Positions 20,279 to 32,306 of a stretch of 64,000 nucleotides of DNA are shown here, piece by piece; position 1 is the first letter of the stretch; each line of letters begins with the position of its first letter. Origin of the DNA: Heterostelium multicystogenum (lineage: Eukaryota; Evosea; Eumycetozoa; Acytosteliales; Acytosteliaceae). The notes beneath the pieces were generated by a model. The model searched no databases. It saw nothing but the letters and a program-made list of their open reading frames with translations, and had not been told where the DNA came from. The stretch covers positions 124,001 to 188,000 of the forward strand of contig RCNN01000015.1 in NCBI GenBank assembly GCA_003667245.1, written 5' to 3'. The translations under genes were made by a program, and so were the position numbers.

Positions 20279-20916
20279 ATGGGTATAATTTTTGCTAAAT
20301 TATATTTAATGTTAAATTCAAAGCAGGATGTTTAAAATCATAATGGTTGGACTTGATGCAGTTGGAAAAACTACAATCCTGAACCAATAACTTTGGGAGA
20401 AGTAGTAAATACAATTCCAACCGTTGGATTCAATGTTGAAACTCTTGAATATAAAAAATTTCAAGTTTATAGTTGGGTATGTATATATTTAGGAACTTGA
20501 AAATTAAATATATTAATTTTTTTAATAATAGGATCTTGGTGGTCAGCCTAATTTAAGAATATATTGGAGAAATTTTTTTTCAGATACTACTGCTATAGTT
20601 TATGTGATTGGATTCAGCTGATAAAGATTAGGATGGAAGAAACAGCTGAAGAAATTAAAAAATTGAATAAGGAAGAGAATCTCTCTGGTAAAACCATGCT
20701 TTTCCTTTGTAACAAACAAGATTTATCAGGAGCTTTATCAATGGCAGAAGATCTCTGAAAGACTGAAGCTCCAAGAATTAAAAAAATAGAGATTGGTACC
20801 TCCAACCTACTATTGGAAAAGATGGAGTTGGAATATTTGAAGGTTTTGAATTGTTATGCAATACTATAAATATGAAATCAAAATCAAAGCCATATTTTTG
20901 GAATCCATTTTATTAA
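20279..20916 (+). pseudogene. Arf-like small GTPase, copy 1 (frameshifted)
   Basis: Starts MGIIFAKLYLMLNSKQD (Arf proteins begin with a myristoylated MG). It contains the P-loop GLDAVGKTT, the switch segment [27 protein letters not shown] across an intron (about 20476-20531), LFLCNKQDLSGA and WYLQPTIGKDGVGIFEGF. Arf GTPases recruit vesicle coats at Golgi membranes. Base insertions or deletions break the frame near 20331 (extra T), 20388 (missing T), 20550-20610, 20750 and 20786, so this copy cannot be translated as given. The same intron position as copy 2 shows duplication at the DNA level. The ending, KSKSKPYFWNPFY, differs from normal Arfs. It may be a pseudogene, or partly error. Confidence 0.8.
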
Positions 20917-21682
20917 GATCTTTTCATGTTTTTTGATCTAATAAAATATTGTATATTTATTTTTTCTTTTAAGTTTGAGGAACTACCTCAATAAACAATG
21001 TCTTCTAATATTGTTTAATTCATTGACTAATACATCTTGATAACTTCTAAAGAAAGCTCTTGAACTCATTATTATCGTTCGTTTCAAAGTTACAGAGCTG
21101 AGAGTGTTATTTGTATTATTACTGTTACTAAAGTTAATAAATAACACTTCCTCAACCTCCTAGAGATCTACGATTGCCTGACATCCAATGAATACAAAAC
21201 CCCAAATCTTAATTACTATTCTGACCGTATACTCATACATTCTTCGAATATCGAGTAGTTAACCAGCATTTCAATCTGTCAATGATCTTCAACCAGTTGA
21301 ACATCTCTATTCCTGCTGCCCATGGTCGCCTGAGCAGTCCTATGCTTTATCTTGACGTGACAATGCTTCTCTCCTAATCTACATCGTTTATCACGAAATA
21401 TGGAAGTTCTACTGCTGTAAATGTAACTTAATATACTCCTGTCGGTTGACAATGATCTTGTTTTCTTGACAACTTATATTGATTATTTGTCTTGGGATCA
21501 TTGTCGACTAATGTTTTTCAATAACTTGAATTAATTCATTAAAGGTTTTGTTAAATATCAAAAAATTGAAAAACTAGCAAAGCACTAAAAACTCTAATTT
21601 TTAACAATAAACAAATTAAAGCCGATTCAAAACAATTATCGACATTTACATTCATTATTGTTTTAGTTGTTTATTATTCAAA
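20917..21682. other. Spacer between Arf copies with an inverted duplicated segment
   Basis: 21140-21330 is clearly similar, in opposite orientation, to 22880-23040 (shared words include CATACATTCTTC, TCGAGTAGTTAA and TTTCAATCTGTCAA). The 3' flank just after copy 1 shares GGAACTACCTC and GAACTCATTATTAT with the flank of copy 2. No intact gene. Confidence 0.65.
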
Positions 21683-22295
21683 ATGGGTATAATTTTGCTA
21701 AATTATATTTAATGTTCAATACAAAGCAGGATGTAAAAGTCATAATGATTGGACTTGATGCAGTGGGAAAAACTACAATCCTGAACCAATTAACTTTGGA
21801 GAAGTAGTAAATACAATTCCTACCGTTTGGATTCAATTTGAAAACGGCTGAATATAAAAAATTTCAAGTTTACAGCTTGGGTATGTATATATTTAGGAAC
21901 TTGAAATTAAATATATTAATTTTTAATAAAAGGATCTTGGTGGGCAACCTATTTTAAGAGCATGGAGATTTTATTATGCAGAAACTACTGCTGTAGTTTT
22001 TGTGATTGATTCCTCTGATATAGATAGGATGGAAGAAACAGCTGAAGAAATTGAAAAATTGAATAAGGAAGAGAATCTCTCTGGTAAAACCATGCTTTTC
22101 CTTTGTAACAAACAAGATTTATCAGGGGCTTTATCAATGGCAGAGATCTCTGAAAGACTGAAGCTCCAAGAATTAAAAAATAGAGATTGGTACCTCCAAC
22201 CTACTATTGGAAAAGATGGAGTTGGAATATTTGAAGGTTTGAATTGGTTATACAATTCAATAAATAAGAAATCAAAACCAAAAGTCATACTTTAG
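21683..22295 (+). pseudogene. Arf-like small GTPase, copy 2 (frameshifted)
   Basis: Tandem paralogue of copy 1 with the same ATGGGTATAATTTT start, P-loop GLDAVGKTT, intron (about 21881-21932) and a long clean second half (22002-22295) containing MEETAEEIEKLNKEENLSGK, FLCNKQDLSGALSMAEISE and PTIGKDGVGIFEGLNWLYN. NKQD is the guanine-specificity motif. The first half has frame breaks (four instead of five T after ATGGGTATAA, a missing G at CTTTGGAGAAG, and changes at 21825-21850). The second half is conserved better than copy 1, so this may have been the functional copy. Product role: vesicle budding; Arf1/Arl-type cannot be told apart here. Confidence 0.8.
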
Positions 22296-22692
22296 GAAAG
22301 ATCCTTCATGTTTTTGATCTAATAAATATTGTATATTTTAAAGAACTTAAATTGTTTACATTATAAAGACGTCTTTGAGTTTGTAAATTTGGATGATAGG
22401 TTGTCTTTCTTACAGGAACTACCTCGATTGAGTCAATACCTTTTGAGCGAACTCATTATTATTATAGTTCTTATCAACGAAAGAGATGAGATTGTTCATT
22501 TGTAAAACACACCTATCTAAAATGAAAGTAGCAACTTTACAATTTACCAAGAAAGATGATCTCTGTTGTCTATTTCATGCATAAATGACAATTAGAATGG
22601 TTGAGTTTATTAACTTCAAGTTCTGATATAAATTATATTGTTATAAAAAATAATTTCATTACAATTAAAAAGAATATTAAAACATCAAAAAA
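22296..22692. other. Intergenic between Arf copy 2 and tRNA-Gly
   Basis: AT-rich; includes duplicated Arf 3' flank. No gene seen. Confidence 0.5.
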
Positions 22693-22763
22693 GCTCATGT
22701 GGTTCAGAGGTAGAATGTTTCCCTGCCACGGAAGCGACCCGAGTTCGATTCTCGGCATGAGCA
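22693..22763 (+). tRNA. tRNA-Gly (GCC)
   Basis: 71 nt. Acceptor GCTCATG/CATGAGC pairs perfectly. Anticodon loop CTGCCAC gives GCC, and the T arm is CCGAG TTCGATT CTCGG. Discriminator A. Identical in sequence to the minus-strand copy at 38308-38378. Confidence 0.95.
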
Positions 22764-22783
22764 CTTTAGAAATTTTTATTTTC

Positions 22784-22800
22784 TGCAAGCGGTATTTCAA
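22784..22800 (+). promoter_or_regulatory. tRNA 3'-flank element (TGCAAGCGGTATTTCAA)
   Basis: Conserved element 20 nt downstream of tRNA-Gly; the first base is T rather than C. GCGGTATTT is unchanged. Confidence 0.6.
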
Positions 22801-22803
22801 TTT

Positions 22804-23058
22804 TCAAAAAAATTTTTTTTTATGTAGTTTCTGTTTTTTAGGATCAGAATAGTCAGTCTCACTTCCACCATCCTTCTTGTGAATGGTTTCGTCAACAACG
22901 AACTGTGGGATAGAGAAGACTAGCTGGCTGAAGATCGTTGACAGATTGAAACGCAGATTAACTACTCGACAATTGAAGAATGTATGAAGGGTCAGAGTAG
23001 TGGTTGCCGCACATGCAACAATCTGAGTAGATGACTTTTTCTTTGATTCTAAACTCAT
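22804..23058 (-). other. Possible small ORF / duplicated relic
   Basis: 84-aa frame from ATG 23058. The first 45 residues look coding-like but unfamiliar, and the end runs into the A-rich flank of tRNA-Gly. Part of it (22880-23040) has a degenerate inverted copy at 21140-21330, so this may be a relic of a repeated gene rather than a functional one. Confidence 0.3.
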
Positions 23059-23274
23059 ATTGAATGCAATAATGAATATCGGAGTTGTAAATCAAGGCAT
23101 GGATCCTACAATGGATCAATCATCCCACAATATTTCGATCCATTGATCAATTGAGATTTTCTTAAAATTTTGATTGAACACATTGACTAATTTGAGTATG
23201 TAACAAACATGATTATTAGATAAAGATGAATCAAGGAAAAGATTACAAAAAATAAATTATATATTTTAAGCTTG

Positions 23275-25540
23275 TCATTTGTTAGGATGTCGGAACTCTT
23301 TGAAATGTGCTGGATTCTTTCTATAGCATCTATCACTAAAAAAATACATTAATATAACTCTATAGCAATTTGGCAACTTGAAGTACTAAATAACTTACCC
23401 ATACATACACATAGGCAATTCTTTTTTGTGGTGTTGATGGCTTTGGTGCAGGTACAGCAAATAATTTTGGTGAGCTGTTAGGACTTGGCACAGATGGGGC
23501 ACTTTTACTTGAGATACTGTCACTTGAAGTGCTCATTGCAGACAAATTAGAAGATGTCCTCTGCTTGATTGGTGAGATTGGTTTCAAATCGGTCTTTGAC
23601 ATATCCAACTCTTCATCAGTGTCGGAATCTTCGTCTTCTTTGTTCAAATTGCCTGTATTCGGCTTATTGTGATTTTGGCCAATGGTTATGCTCGAAATAC
23701 TACCTTTGTTGATACTGTTGTTGGTGTTAATTTTGTTTTCCTGAATCTGTACATTATTTTCGCTCTTTGATTTCTTCAGAGTATTTGTTGATGAATCTGA
23801 ATTGGTTACGTCACTGTTAGATGGCGAGCTCATATTTTTGGAAGTTTCTGTGGATGACAATAATCCATCCTCGGATTTTCTCTTTCCCAAAAATCTATCA
23901 TTTAATTCTTTATCCTTTTCAATCAATGACTCTAGTGATTTTGCCTATCCAAACATGATTAACATTCATCCATCAAATATTGGGAAACTTTACTTACTGG
24001 ATTGTACCAAGGATGATCTAAAATTTGATCACATGAATATCTTTTCATTGGATTTTACAGTTAACAGTCGTTTAATAAGATCTTTGGCTTCTGGAGTCAC
24101 CTTTGACCAATCTTCATCTGGGAATTCAAATACAGCATTTCTTATCTGCTCAAAAATCGATATATCCTGGGAATCATCAAATGGTGGATATCCACATAGC
24201 CTATATAAATATTAACATTTTAGTGACAATGAATGCGAATATACGAAACTCTTTACTTACATTACATATAAAATTGCACCCATACTCCAACAATCAACTT
24301 CTTTACCATAACCACCGACACTGGAGTTTGTAAGAATTTCAGGTGCCAAATATTGTGGTGTACCGCACATGGTTTTCATGAAACTGCCTTCACTGATGGA
24401 TCGTGATAGACCAAAATCACTCAGTTTAATTGCGTCGCTTATGTCCTCCTTTTTGTGCTTCAACAAGATATTCTCTGGTTTTAAATCACGATGTGCAATG
24501 CCTTGGTCATGCAGATACTTTACTGCATTGACAATCTGTTTGAAAAATTTCTTTGCCTTATCCTCTTTGTAGAACGAACAAGTCAATATATCATTTAATA
24601 GTTCTCCACATTCGACCCTGAAACAAATGAAACCATTGTTAGTATCGACTACCTCTGACCACCAACGAATAAACAAAACTACACATACAATTCTAAAACC
24701 AGGTACAGTGTCTTTTCGGTGTTGAACACTTCTTGAATGTGAATGATATTTGGGTGGTTAAGTTGAGTGAGAATGTTGACTTCATCCATGAGTGCATCTT
24801 TTCTTGATGATGAATTCATAAAGTATTTCTTCTTGTCAACAATCTTGATGGCAAATTTCGCGCCAGTTTTCTTGTCCACTGCCAACTTGACAGTTGCAAA
24901 GTTACCACAACCTAAAGTTTCACCAATATGATATTTCTTTTGCGGACCACCTTCCTCTTCATCCTCTTTCTCACAAGTCTGGTAAATGAATGCTATTTTT
25001 TTCTGTTAAGGCAATGATTTATTATTAATATATATATAGGTGCACAACTACTAATTAATTTCTGACAAATCATACCTTGACTTTGTTTTTTACTTAATAC
25101 TAAACCAATCTCTTGTCCACCGGAGAGGAGGAATCTGTTTCCTTTACCCACCTTCATTCCATCGACATAGGTACCATTGGTGCTATGGTCATAGAGGAAG
25201 GCAATGATAGGACCATGCTGGTCATCACCATCATCAGTCTCTTTCTTTATTGAGCAATGTCTATTATAATAATCCAAAATAGTAAAGCAGATCAGTTAAA
25301 TGTCAACTGTGACTCGACTGCAGGCGACAAACAAACATACTTTCCAGATACATTCATATCGTTGAAATGTATTGTACTATTTGGCTGTCTACCAATGATA
25401 ACTTCATTGTCACATAAAGTAAAGTCAGGATAAGCCGGATTCAGTGATTTCAATATAGCCCATCCATTTTTCTTTGTCGATGTAAGTTCATCGTCCATTT
25501 CAACAGCGAGGGTGCATGCCTGTGTTGCCTCATCTGACAT
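23275..25540 (-). CDS. FHA-domain Ser/Thr protein kinase with C-terminal PBZ zinc finger
   Basis: Chk2-like architecture in seven exons: 25540-25341, 25260-25076, 25002-24689, 24617-24261, 24200-23998, 23944-23399 and 23335-23275. FHA domain: GRQPNS, DMNVSGKHCSI, DHSTNGTYV (binds phosphothreonine). Kinase: LGCGNFATVK, AIKIVDKK, HRDLKPENILL, DFGLSRS, CGTPQYLAPEI, GYGKEVDCWSMGAILYVM. After a Ser/Asn-rich linker the last two exons join to MCMYGDRCYRKNPAHFKEFRHP, which fits the PAR-binding PBZ consensus (C-x-[FY]-G-x2-CYR-x-NP-x-H). The set matches D. discoideum fhk kinases, so a nuclear DNA-damage role is likely. Homopolymer indels are needed near 24995-25002, 24040 and 23425; splice sites are otherwise canonical. 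Confidence 0.9.
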
Positions 25541-26204
25541 ACTTTTCTACACTTTCTAATATGCCTATTGCCAACTACAACTACTTTTACTGCTAATAAT
25601 AATAATGATAATAATAATAATACAATTGTATTGAGTATGAATATAGCTATGACGATTACTATAGTTATTACTGTTGATTGCTTAGATCTAAAGTTCCCCC
25701 CTTGCAAGCAAAAAGCATGCTGGAAGCAGTTAGCCAAATTAATTTAAAAAAATTTCGAATAAAAAAAATGAATAAAATTCTGCAATAATAAGAAATCCTT
25801 GTTGTTGTTATTGCAGCTTTTGATTTGTTTGAATCTATAAACAAATACTTGCAATGTTATTTTAGTTGTTCCTCAATTGGAATGGAATGCTTTTAACAAA
25901 TTAACTTTTGTATTGAAATGTGTTGTTAAAACTCAAGAGTCATTGTTCGAACAGCATGAATTTGAAGTTTCAAATTCCTGTAAATCAAATGAGGATGTGT
26001 GTTAACACTGAAGTTGAACTTCTGCAAGTCAAGAGCAGCTGATGACATTAAATACAAATACTGTAATAAATAATTGGAATAACGCAGCACTGCTTGGTTT
26101 TTAGAGGTAAACTAACTGGTTTGCTGCTGTTGTTGTGTGCTTATTGTGTTTGTTTATTAACTTTTGGTTATTAAGAAGAGTAACAATGATGTGAGGATGA
26201 TGCT
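25541..26204. other. Intergenic, upstream of the FHA kinase
   Basis: Promoter-side region of the kinase and 3' flank of the TBL1-like gene. Contains AATAAT repeats around 25595-25620. No gene supported. Confidence 0.5.
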
Positions 26205-28349
26205 TTATTTTATTCTACATTCTGATGTCATGACACAAACAGTACTATTTGAAAAACAGGTTGATAGCTTGTCACCTGTACTGTTCCAACATACATCAAA
26301 AATACCACCACTTCCTCTGTGTGTTCTTACTAGTGTTCCGTCTTTGACTGACCAAATGTACAGGCATTTATCGAATGATCCACTTGCCAGATACTCGCCG
26401 TTGGGACTAAACGATACAGTATAAACAGGATCGGTATGTTTAGTGAAATTATGTATACATGCACCGACTTCTACATTCCACAATTTGACAGTGCTATCGA
26501 ATGATGCGCTTGCCAACACAAGATCTTTGTTTGGATTGGCAGATCCAGGCCCAGTTGGACTCCACTTTATCGTATAAATTTCTTTTCTGTGTTGCTTCAG
26601 GTTGTGAACACATTCGTCACTCTTTAAACTCCATATCTAAATTAAATTTAGCGTTAGCAATGCTGTATTAACAAACAAAGTCAATTCACTAGTTACTTTT
26701 GCAGTTGTGTCATCGGAACAGCTTGCTAATAGTGTCCCAGATGGATCCCATTTGATTGCATTGATTTCGTCATCGTGACCTTGGAATGTTTTGATAGGTC
26801 TGTTCTTGCCAATCTCGCAGAGGTGAATAAGTCGATCTGTACTGCAAGATGCGAATTGTGTGTTGTTTCTCCAATCGATATCAAGTGTTGGTGCAGAGTG
26901 GAATTCGAACTGCTGCAACACAGATCCACTCTTTATATCCCACACAATTGATGTTTTATCAACAGATCCACTTAGAAGATAATCTCCCTTCTTATTCCAC
27001 TTTAACGAGAAAATTGGAGCTTGATGTTGCGATAGAACATGCATTAAATCACCTTTTGCTGTCCAAACTCTAGCTACACCATCATATGATCCAGTTGCCA
27101 GTAATGATCCATCCAACTATAATAATCACATTTTAGTCAATCCTGAAGGTTAAATAGATGAAACTTTGAACTCGTGCTACTTACATTCCAATCTAAGGTG
27201 GTTACGTCAATGGTTTTAGGTGATAAAGCATTATAATGGTTGAGTACGAGTGAGTTTATAGGTTGTTTGGATGATGAGACTGGTCCGTCGGTGGGTAGTG
27301 CCCAAATACGAGCTGTGCTGTCACCGCTACCAGAAGCCAGTAACGAACTGGTTGGATTCCATGAACAAATGAATACTTCGTTTTTGTGTCCTTTGAGTAT
27401 GGTAACATCAGACTCTGGAATCTCCATAGTTGTTGGTGGGGCTGGTGCTGCAGTTGCAGTTGTAGTTGCAGAAGATGAGGATGAAGCAGCTGACTCTTTA
27501 TCCTTTTTATCTTTTTCCTTTTCTCTATCTTTTTCTGTGATATGAATTGGAATCGCATTAGAAGATTACTTTTGAATCTACCCATTGTGCTATACTTACT
27601 GCTATTTGGTGTATCTTTCATCTTTACATCTTTATCCTTTTCTTTGTCTTTCTTATCTTTAGCCTTTGTAGTCTCTTTGTTTGGAGTTTCGTTGGCTGTC
27701 TTTGATTCTTTCTTGATTTGCACTGAAGATGATACAGGTGTCATGACTACATCTTTGTCGGCCTGTGATGATTTCGATTTCTTGCCTTCTTTCTTTACTA
27801 CCTGGCATACGTGCGGTGTTACCAATGAGAATGGTTCGCTACAATTCAACTCTGTTCCATCCTCCTGGAGATGTGTCTCCACTTCCAAATACTGTATTCC
27901 TTTTTGTAGTACCGATATCAGTGATCCATGTGGTATATCATCGGATACATTGACAATATCTGATTTAGCCACACAGCTTTCATTAAAGAATGTAAATGCA
28001 GAGTGATGGAATCCTATTATTAACCAAGTACCATTTGTCATTGTTGGTTTCATATTCAAAGCAGATCGAGATGAAGTAGAATGCAAGTATTTGAGTGATA
28101 TTATCAATGAAACAGAGAACCAAAGTTAGATGAATTGAGTCAAGTTTAAGTTGTCGTTGAATGAATGAAAGAATGAATGAATGATATGAGAATGAAGAAT
28201 TGATGCAATCGAGAAGAATCAAAAGTTATATTAGTAATCTATCTATTAATTTCACAGTATAGTATAGTTTAGTATATCTTACCAGATTCCTGTAAATATT
28301 TATAGATTAAGAAATTTACTTCATCACTCTTTATACTCATTGAAGACAT
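26205..28349 (-). CDS. TBL1/TBLR1-like protein (LisH + WD40 repeats)
   Basis: Five exons: 28349-28283, 28013-27600, 27534-27185, 27116-26697 and 26636-26205, all with GT-AG borders and matching phase. The N-terminal LisH/F-box-like region reads [19 protein letters not shown] joined to [12 protein letters not shown], then [15 protein letters not shown], as in TBL1XR1. A Lys/Glu-rich linker follows, then WD40 repeats: [93 protein letters not shown] and [19 protein letters not shown]1 proteins act in the NCoR/SMRT-HDAC3 co-repressor as exchange factors. The last blade (NSTVCVM) corresponds to SDGSVCVLDLRK in human. No frameshift found in this gene. Confidence 0.92.
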
Positions 28350-31333
28350 CTTTTAGAATATAGATATCTATCTCGTCGAGTCTAGTCTATTCGATTTTCA
28401 ATGAATCAATGTAATATTTCTTGCTCAAGTATGCAGTAGTTGTTGGTGTTGTTATTGTTGTTGTTGGGTGGTGTAATTTATATATTTCGTCAAAAGTAAA
28501 TGATGATGATTCGGTGTCTAAATCATTATTTCTATAATCTGAAATATAATATATAATGTTTGAAAAGATACTATAACAACAACTCAAACGATGACTATTC
28601 AAAATACTATCAGTTGATAAGAATCAATGATTTTCAAAAAAAAATCTAACTGTCATTTTTTTCAAATTTTTTAAATTTAAAAATCAACAATCAAAGATAA
28701 ACTTTTAGACTTTGTTTATATATCTCAATAAAAGTATAGTAATAAAAACGTTGGAAACTATAGCAGTTATAACTTTATACAATATAATTATTATTATTGA
28801 ATCATTTGATGAATTTATAGATTATGAAAGCATTTGTTGTTGTATATCCTAACAAACTTGATTAATAGTTAAATCATACACAAAAGAATCATATGATAAT
28901 ATTGATTTTATTTATGTATTAGTTTGTTTATTTGTTTGTAGTGATAATTAACCAATGATGTAAAATATTTACTTACTTTAAAAGTAATGATGCTCATTTA
29001 CATCTGATCTAAATTTAGTAGATATATCAGACAATGCATTCAATCATATATATCAAATTCATATGATTGATTGGTTAGCAAATAGAGTTTAAACATAGAT
29101 CTATTAAACGATCTTACTACTCTCTATCATTAGAATTAGCACTGCTATGTACTGTTCAATTGTCTAGCGGTATTGTCTTGAACATCAATATTGTCAAGTA
29201 TGTATCTTCATCACACTAACACTAGTACAAGAATTATAGTAGGTGGTTAGTTTATAGTGCTTTCAATACTTCAAGATGGTTATATTCCCAACTGGTTGAT
29301 TCTACATCTAGAGTTGTTGTTGTTGTTCGATATCAAGTTGAAACTAGTTGTTTTAAAGTAAACTATTCTGAAAATAATGAGAACAGTTGAAATTGATATA
29401 GTTTTAATGAGCGTGTACTAGATCATGGTAAGGACGATTATTAATATCTAAACATTTCAATCCAATTGGATAGTCACTGATTAAAGTAGCTAAACCATAG
29501 GGTTTGAAGTTAATGACAATACTGATCCATCCTAATGTGGTGCTATAGCAGTACTGACAAGAAGTTAAAACTGGTAATTTGATGACAGTTGCATTAAGCG
29601 CCCATTGAAAACAGATATAAAATGTTGGATAATCCGTTTTCTGATCTTTATGATGAAGTTAGCTATCACGGAATTTAAAAGAAGTTGTTGTTCAACATAC
29701 CAATCAACCAACCAATCAACCAAACAACCACTGACAATATTTAAAAGAAAATAGATATATGTGTTCCAATAACATATAAAGTAAGTAAATAGTTTTGAAT
29801 TCTCAATTTGTTATTGGTACATATAACTAGGTAGTTCCACGTGTATTTAAATGTTAAAATCAACTAACAAGAATCATATAATTGTGGACTAATTTAGTTT
29901 ATATGTTGTAAATGTTTATACTACAATCCATCAGCTTAATTGATTAGATTACGAGCAATGTTTCGCCCCAATTTATCAAGCAGTAAATCAATCAATCAAC
30001 CACTACCCCACATGTGAAATGATCACTCATTTTGATAAGGATATTGTATTTGATATACACACTCACTGATTTACCACTTTTTAATCAAACCAAAAGCCCC
30101 CATCATCTCTTCTCATTACTTATTTTATACTTAATATCTTTAACCAATAGAGATTTAATTATCTGATTCATTCGTTTAAATTTATTATATTTTATACCAA
30201 TTGTATATGATTTAATTAAAACAACTTGTCTATAAATGTTAACGGAATTTTAATGAATTACTCCTACCACCTCACAGTCTCCCTCTTTAAATATACGATT
30301 TTTCAACTGGTACCAAACTATTTCATGCTTTCACACTAAACTACAAGTGGAATTCTATTTGGATCACCCTTTTATAAATCAAACCAACAACTACATATTT
30401 AAAAATCACCATTATCATCAACCAATTCACATCATCAACCACTCCAAATAGTACTGCTATAAACAATATCAAAATATATATTAACATACTCTTCAGTTTC
30501 GTATTGAATGGAATCAACAATGTTAATTTCCTATTTAATTAGAATTGATTTGAAGGTTGTTTAATCAACGCAATCCAAACCCTTTCCTAACCTATCCTAT
30601 CCTTCTTTATATTAATTAATATCACGTATTCAACAGAAATACTTTTATCATCATCATCAGTATCAACAACAACATTAATTAAATATTTCAGAAGAAGTGG
30701 AACTACTTACTATCTATACCACTACCCGAGCTACCGACACACCCCACTCTAAAACCGACTCACACACGAGTAGTAATGTTTTTTCTTATTATTATTATTC
30801 ATATCTGAGCAGTAGGAGAAGCACCAGTAAATAAATGTATATGACCAATATATTGTTTTTATATCTATATGGAGCAAACCTAGTGGTAGCGGTGTTGAAG
30901 TTATGAAATAGAAGTTGGGTGATGGGTGTTGGTGCCTTTCCGTTGTTAAATAGATCTAATTCTTACTTCAGAAGTGATTCTTTTACACTTCTAAATTTAA
31001 TTTATATCATCTTTATATGGTTAAATCATAAGTATCCTCTACATCATCCACTAAAAATACTTGGGTTGTATACTAACGAGACACTCTATCATTTCCAAAT
31101 ATGTAATGAAATAATTGGTTTGAGATGCTAACTCTAATTTTGATCTTAGATTCAATGATTTTTGGTATAATCTCAACTAATAATTAAAACAATGTTGGTC
31201 TGATACTCCATCAGAGTTTTCAAGTATAAAAGCATCGTCTTTCAACAACTCCATTTCAAATCAATCTAAACCAACAGAATCAAAACCTAAAAACCAAACT
31301 TCCTGAATAAAAAAAACCAAACCAATATCTAAA
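28350..31333. other. Long gene-poor AT-rich region
   Basis: About 3 kb upstream of the TBL1-like gene. A short minus-strand coding-like stretch (about 28535-28387, ending DSLKIE) follows a TTTCAG acceptor at about 28537 but has no convincing first exon. The rest shows many stops in all frames, CAACCAATC-type repeats near 29700, and several conserved-looking TATAAA words. A plus-strand frame at 30919-31131 is hydrophobic and unsupported. Could be regulatory DNA or hold non-coding RNA. Confidence 0.5.
31225..31232 (+). promoter_or_regulatory. TATA box (TATAAAAG)
   Basis: Good TATA element about 100 bp before the ATG of the 47-aa peptide gene, followed by an A/C-rich leader as usual in dictyostelid mRNAs. 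Confidence 0.5.
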
Positions 31334-31563
31334 ATGTTGATCAGTAAGTATCAAAACTAATTAAAATATAAATCTTTCCAAATTTATTTATTAATATAAC
31401 TTCTCTTCTTTTTATTTCTATTTATTTCACAGAAAACCTTACTTCATTCACCACCAAATCCACCTCATCAGTCTTGAACCAAAAGTCACAAGTAAATTTA
31501 CAACAAACTCAAAACACTTTGTCCCAACAAGCTACTACCAACGTCGCATGGTGCATCTGGTAA
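31334..31563 (+). CDS. 47-aa Ser/Thr/Gln-rich peptide gene with intron after three codons
   Basis: Exon 1 (31334-31343) encodes only MLI plus one base. The intron GTAAGTATC...TTTCACAG leads to exon 2 (31433-31563), which encodes NLTSFTTKSTSSVLNQKSQ and then a Gln/Thr-rich part ending NVAWCIW and a stop. Support comes from the upstream TATAAAAG, consensus splice sites, C/A-rich codon use sharply different from the flanks, and an AATAAA after the stop. The layout (tiny first exon, short Ser-rich peptide) recalls the hssA/sigN-type small genes of D. discoideum, but the Gly-rich tail of those is absent, so I do not assign it. Function unknown. Confidence 0.5.
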
Positions 31564-32306
31564 ACTTAACCAACAGAGCAGCAATAACAAAAAAACCCAA
31601 TAATGAAATGAAGCCACAAGAAACTGCAGCCTATTCATAGCACATGGACTACCTGAAAAACAAAATCCAACCAAACAACAGAGTTTAATCTAATTTATTT
31701 GTAAATAAAATTTCAAGAGAAAAATATTTATAATAATATTATTGTCGTTGTTTCGATTATTGTTGTCATTACCATGGAAGTGTTAATGTCTAAAATTCAT
31801 TTTATTTCAATTGTAATAAAAAAATAAAATTAAATATGTTTTTACTGGAATAGGAGTTTCTCAATTATTTATATATTTCTTCACTTTCCATTGGTAAACC
31901 CTATTTAAAGACATATCTGATCTGATATAATTCAATGTGACAATACATTCTAATGTGTGTCGTAATTCGAAGTGAACTATATGATTTGTTGGTTTTGTTA
32001 GTATCGAACAATCATTGTACTGGAAGAATATGACCTTATCAGATGTAATTTATCGTTTGGTCTATTTTTCAAGTTTAGTCCTAGGATTAAATTTAGGTTA
32101 CTTTTTATTTTATCTACAATTAAAACTACAATAAAAGAAACTCTATAAATATCCTTTTTTTTTTTTAAAGCTTTATAATTTATTTCTTCCTAGTTAGTGA
32201 CTTTACTAGAATAGTTTGATCTCTAATAATTATTATTAATAATATTTTTCTTACTTATTTAATATTTATTTATGAATAGACTTTAATATCTATAAAACAA
32301 TCAATA
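31564..32306. other. Intergenic, AT-rich
   Basis: 3' flank of the small peptide gene (AATAAAATTTC near 31705) and upstream of the secreted peptide gene. No other gene seen. Confidence 0.5.

Noticed and set aside
23802..24215. 137-codon plus-strand frame
   Set aside because: Antisense to the FHA kinase exons and introns; the kinase reading is unambiguous.
27542..28006. 154-codon plus-strand frame rich in Leu/Phe/Ser
   Set aside because: Antisense of the Lys/Glu-rich linker of the TBL1-like gene.
28387..28602. 71-codon minus-strand frame before the TBL1-like start
   Set aside because: No ATG start and no first exon found; only the last 50 codons look coding, so it is mentioned with the intergenic block and not called a gene.
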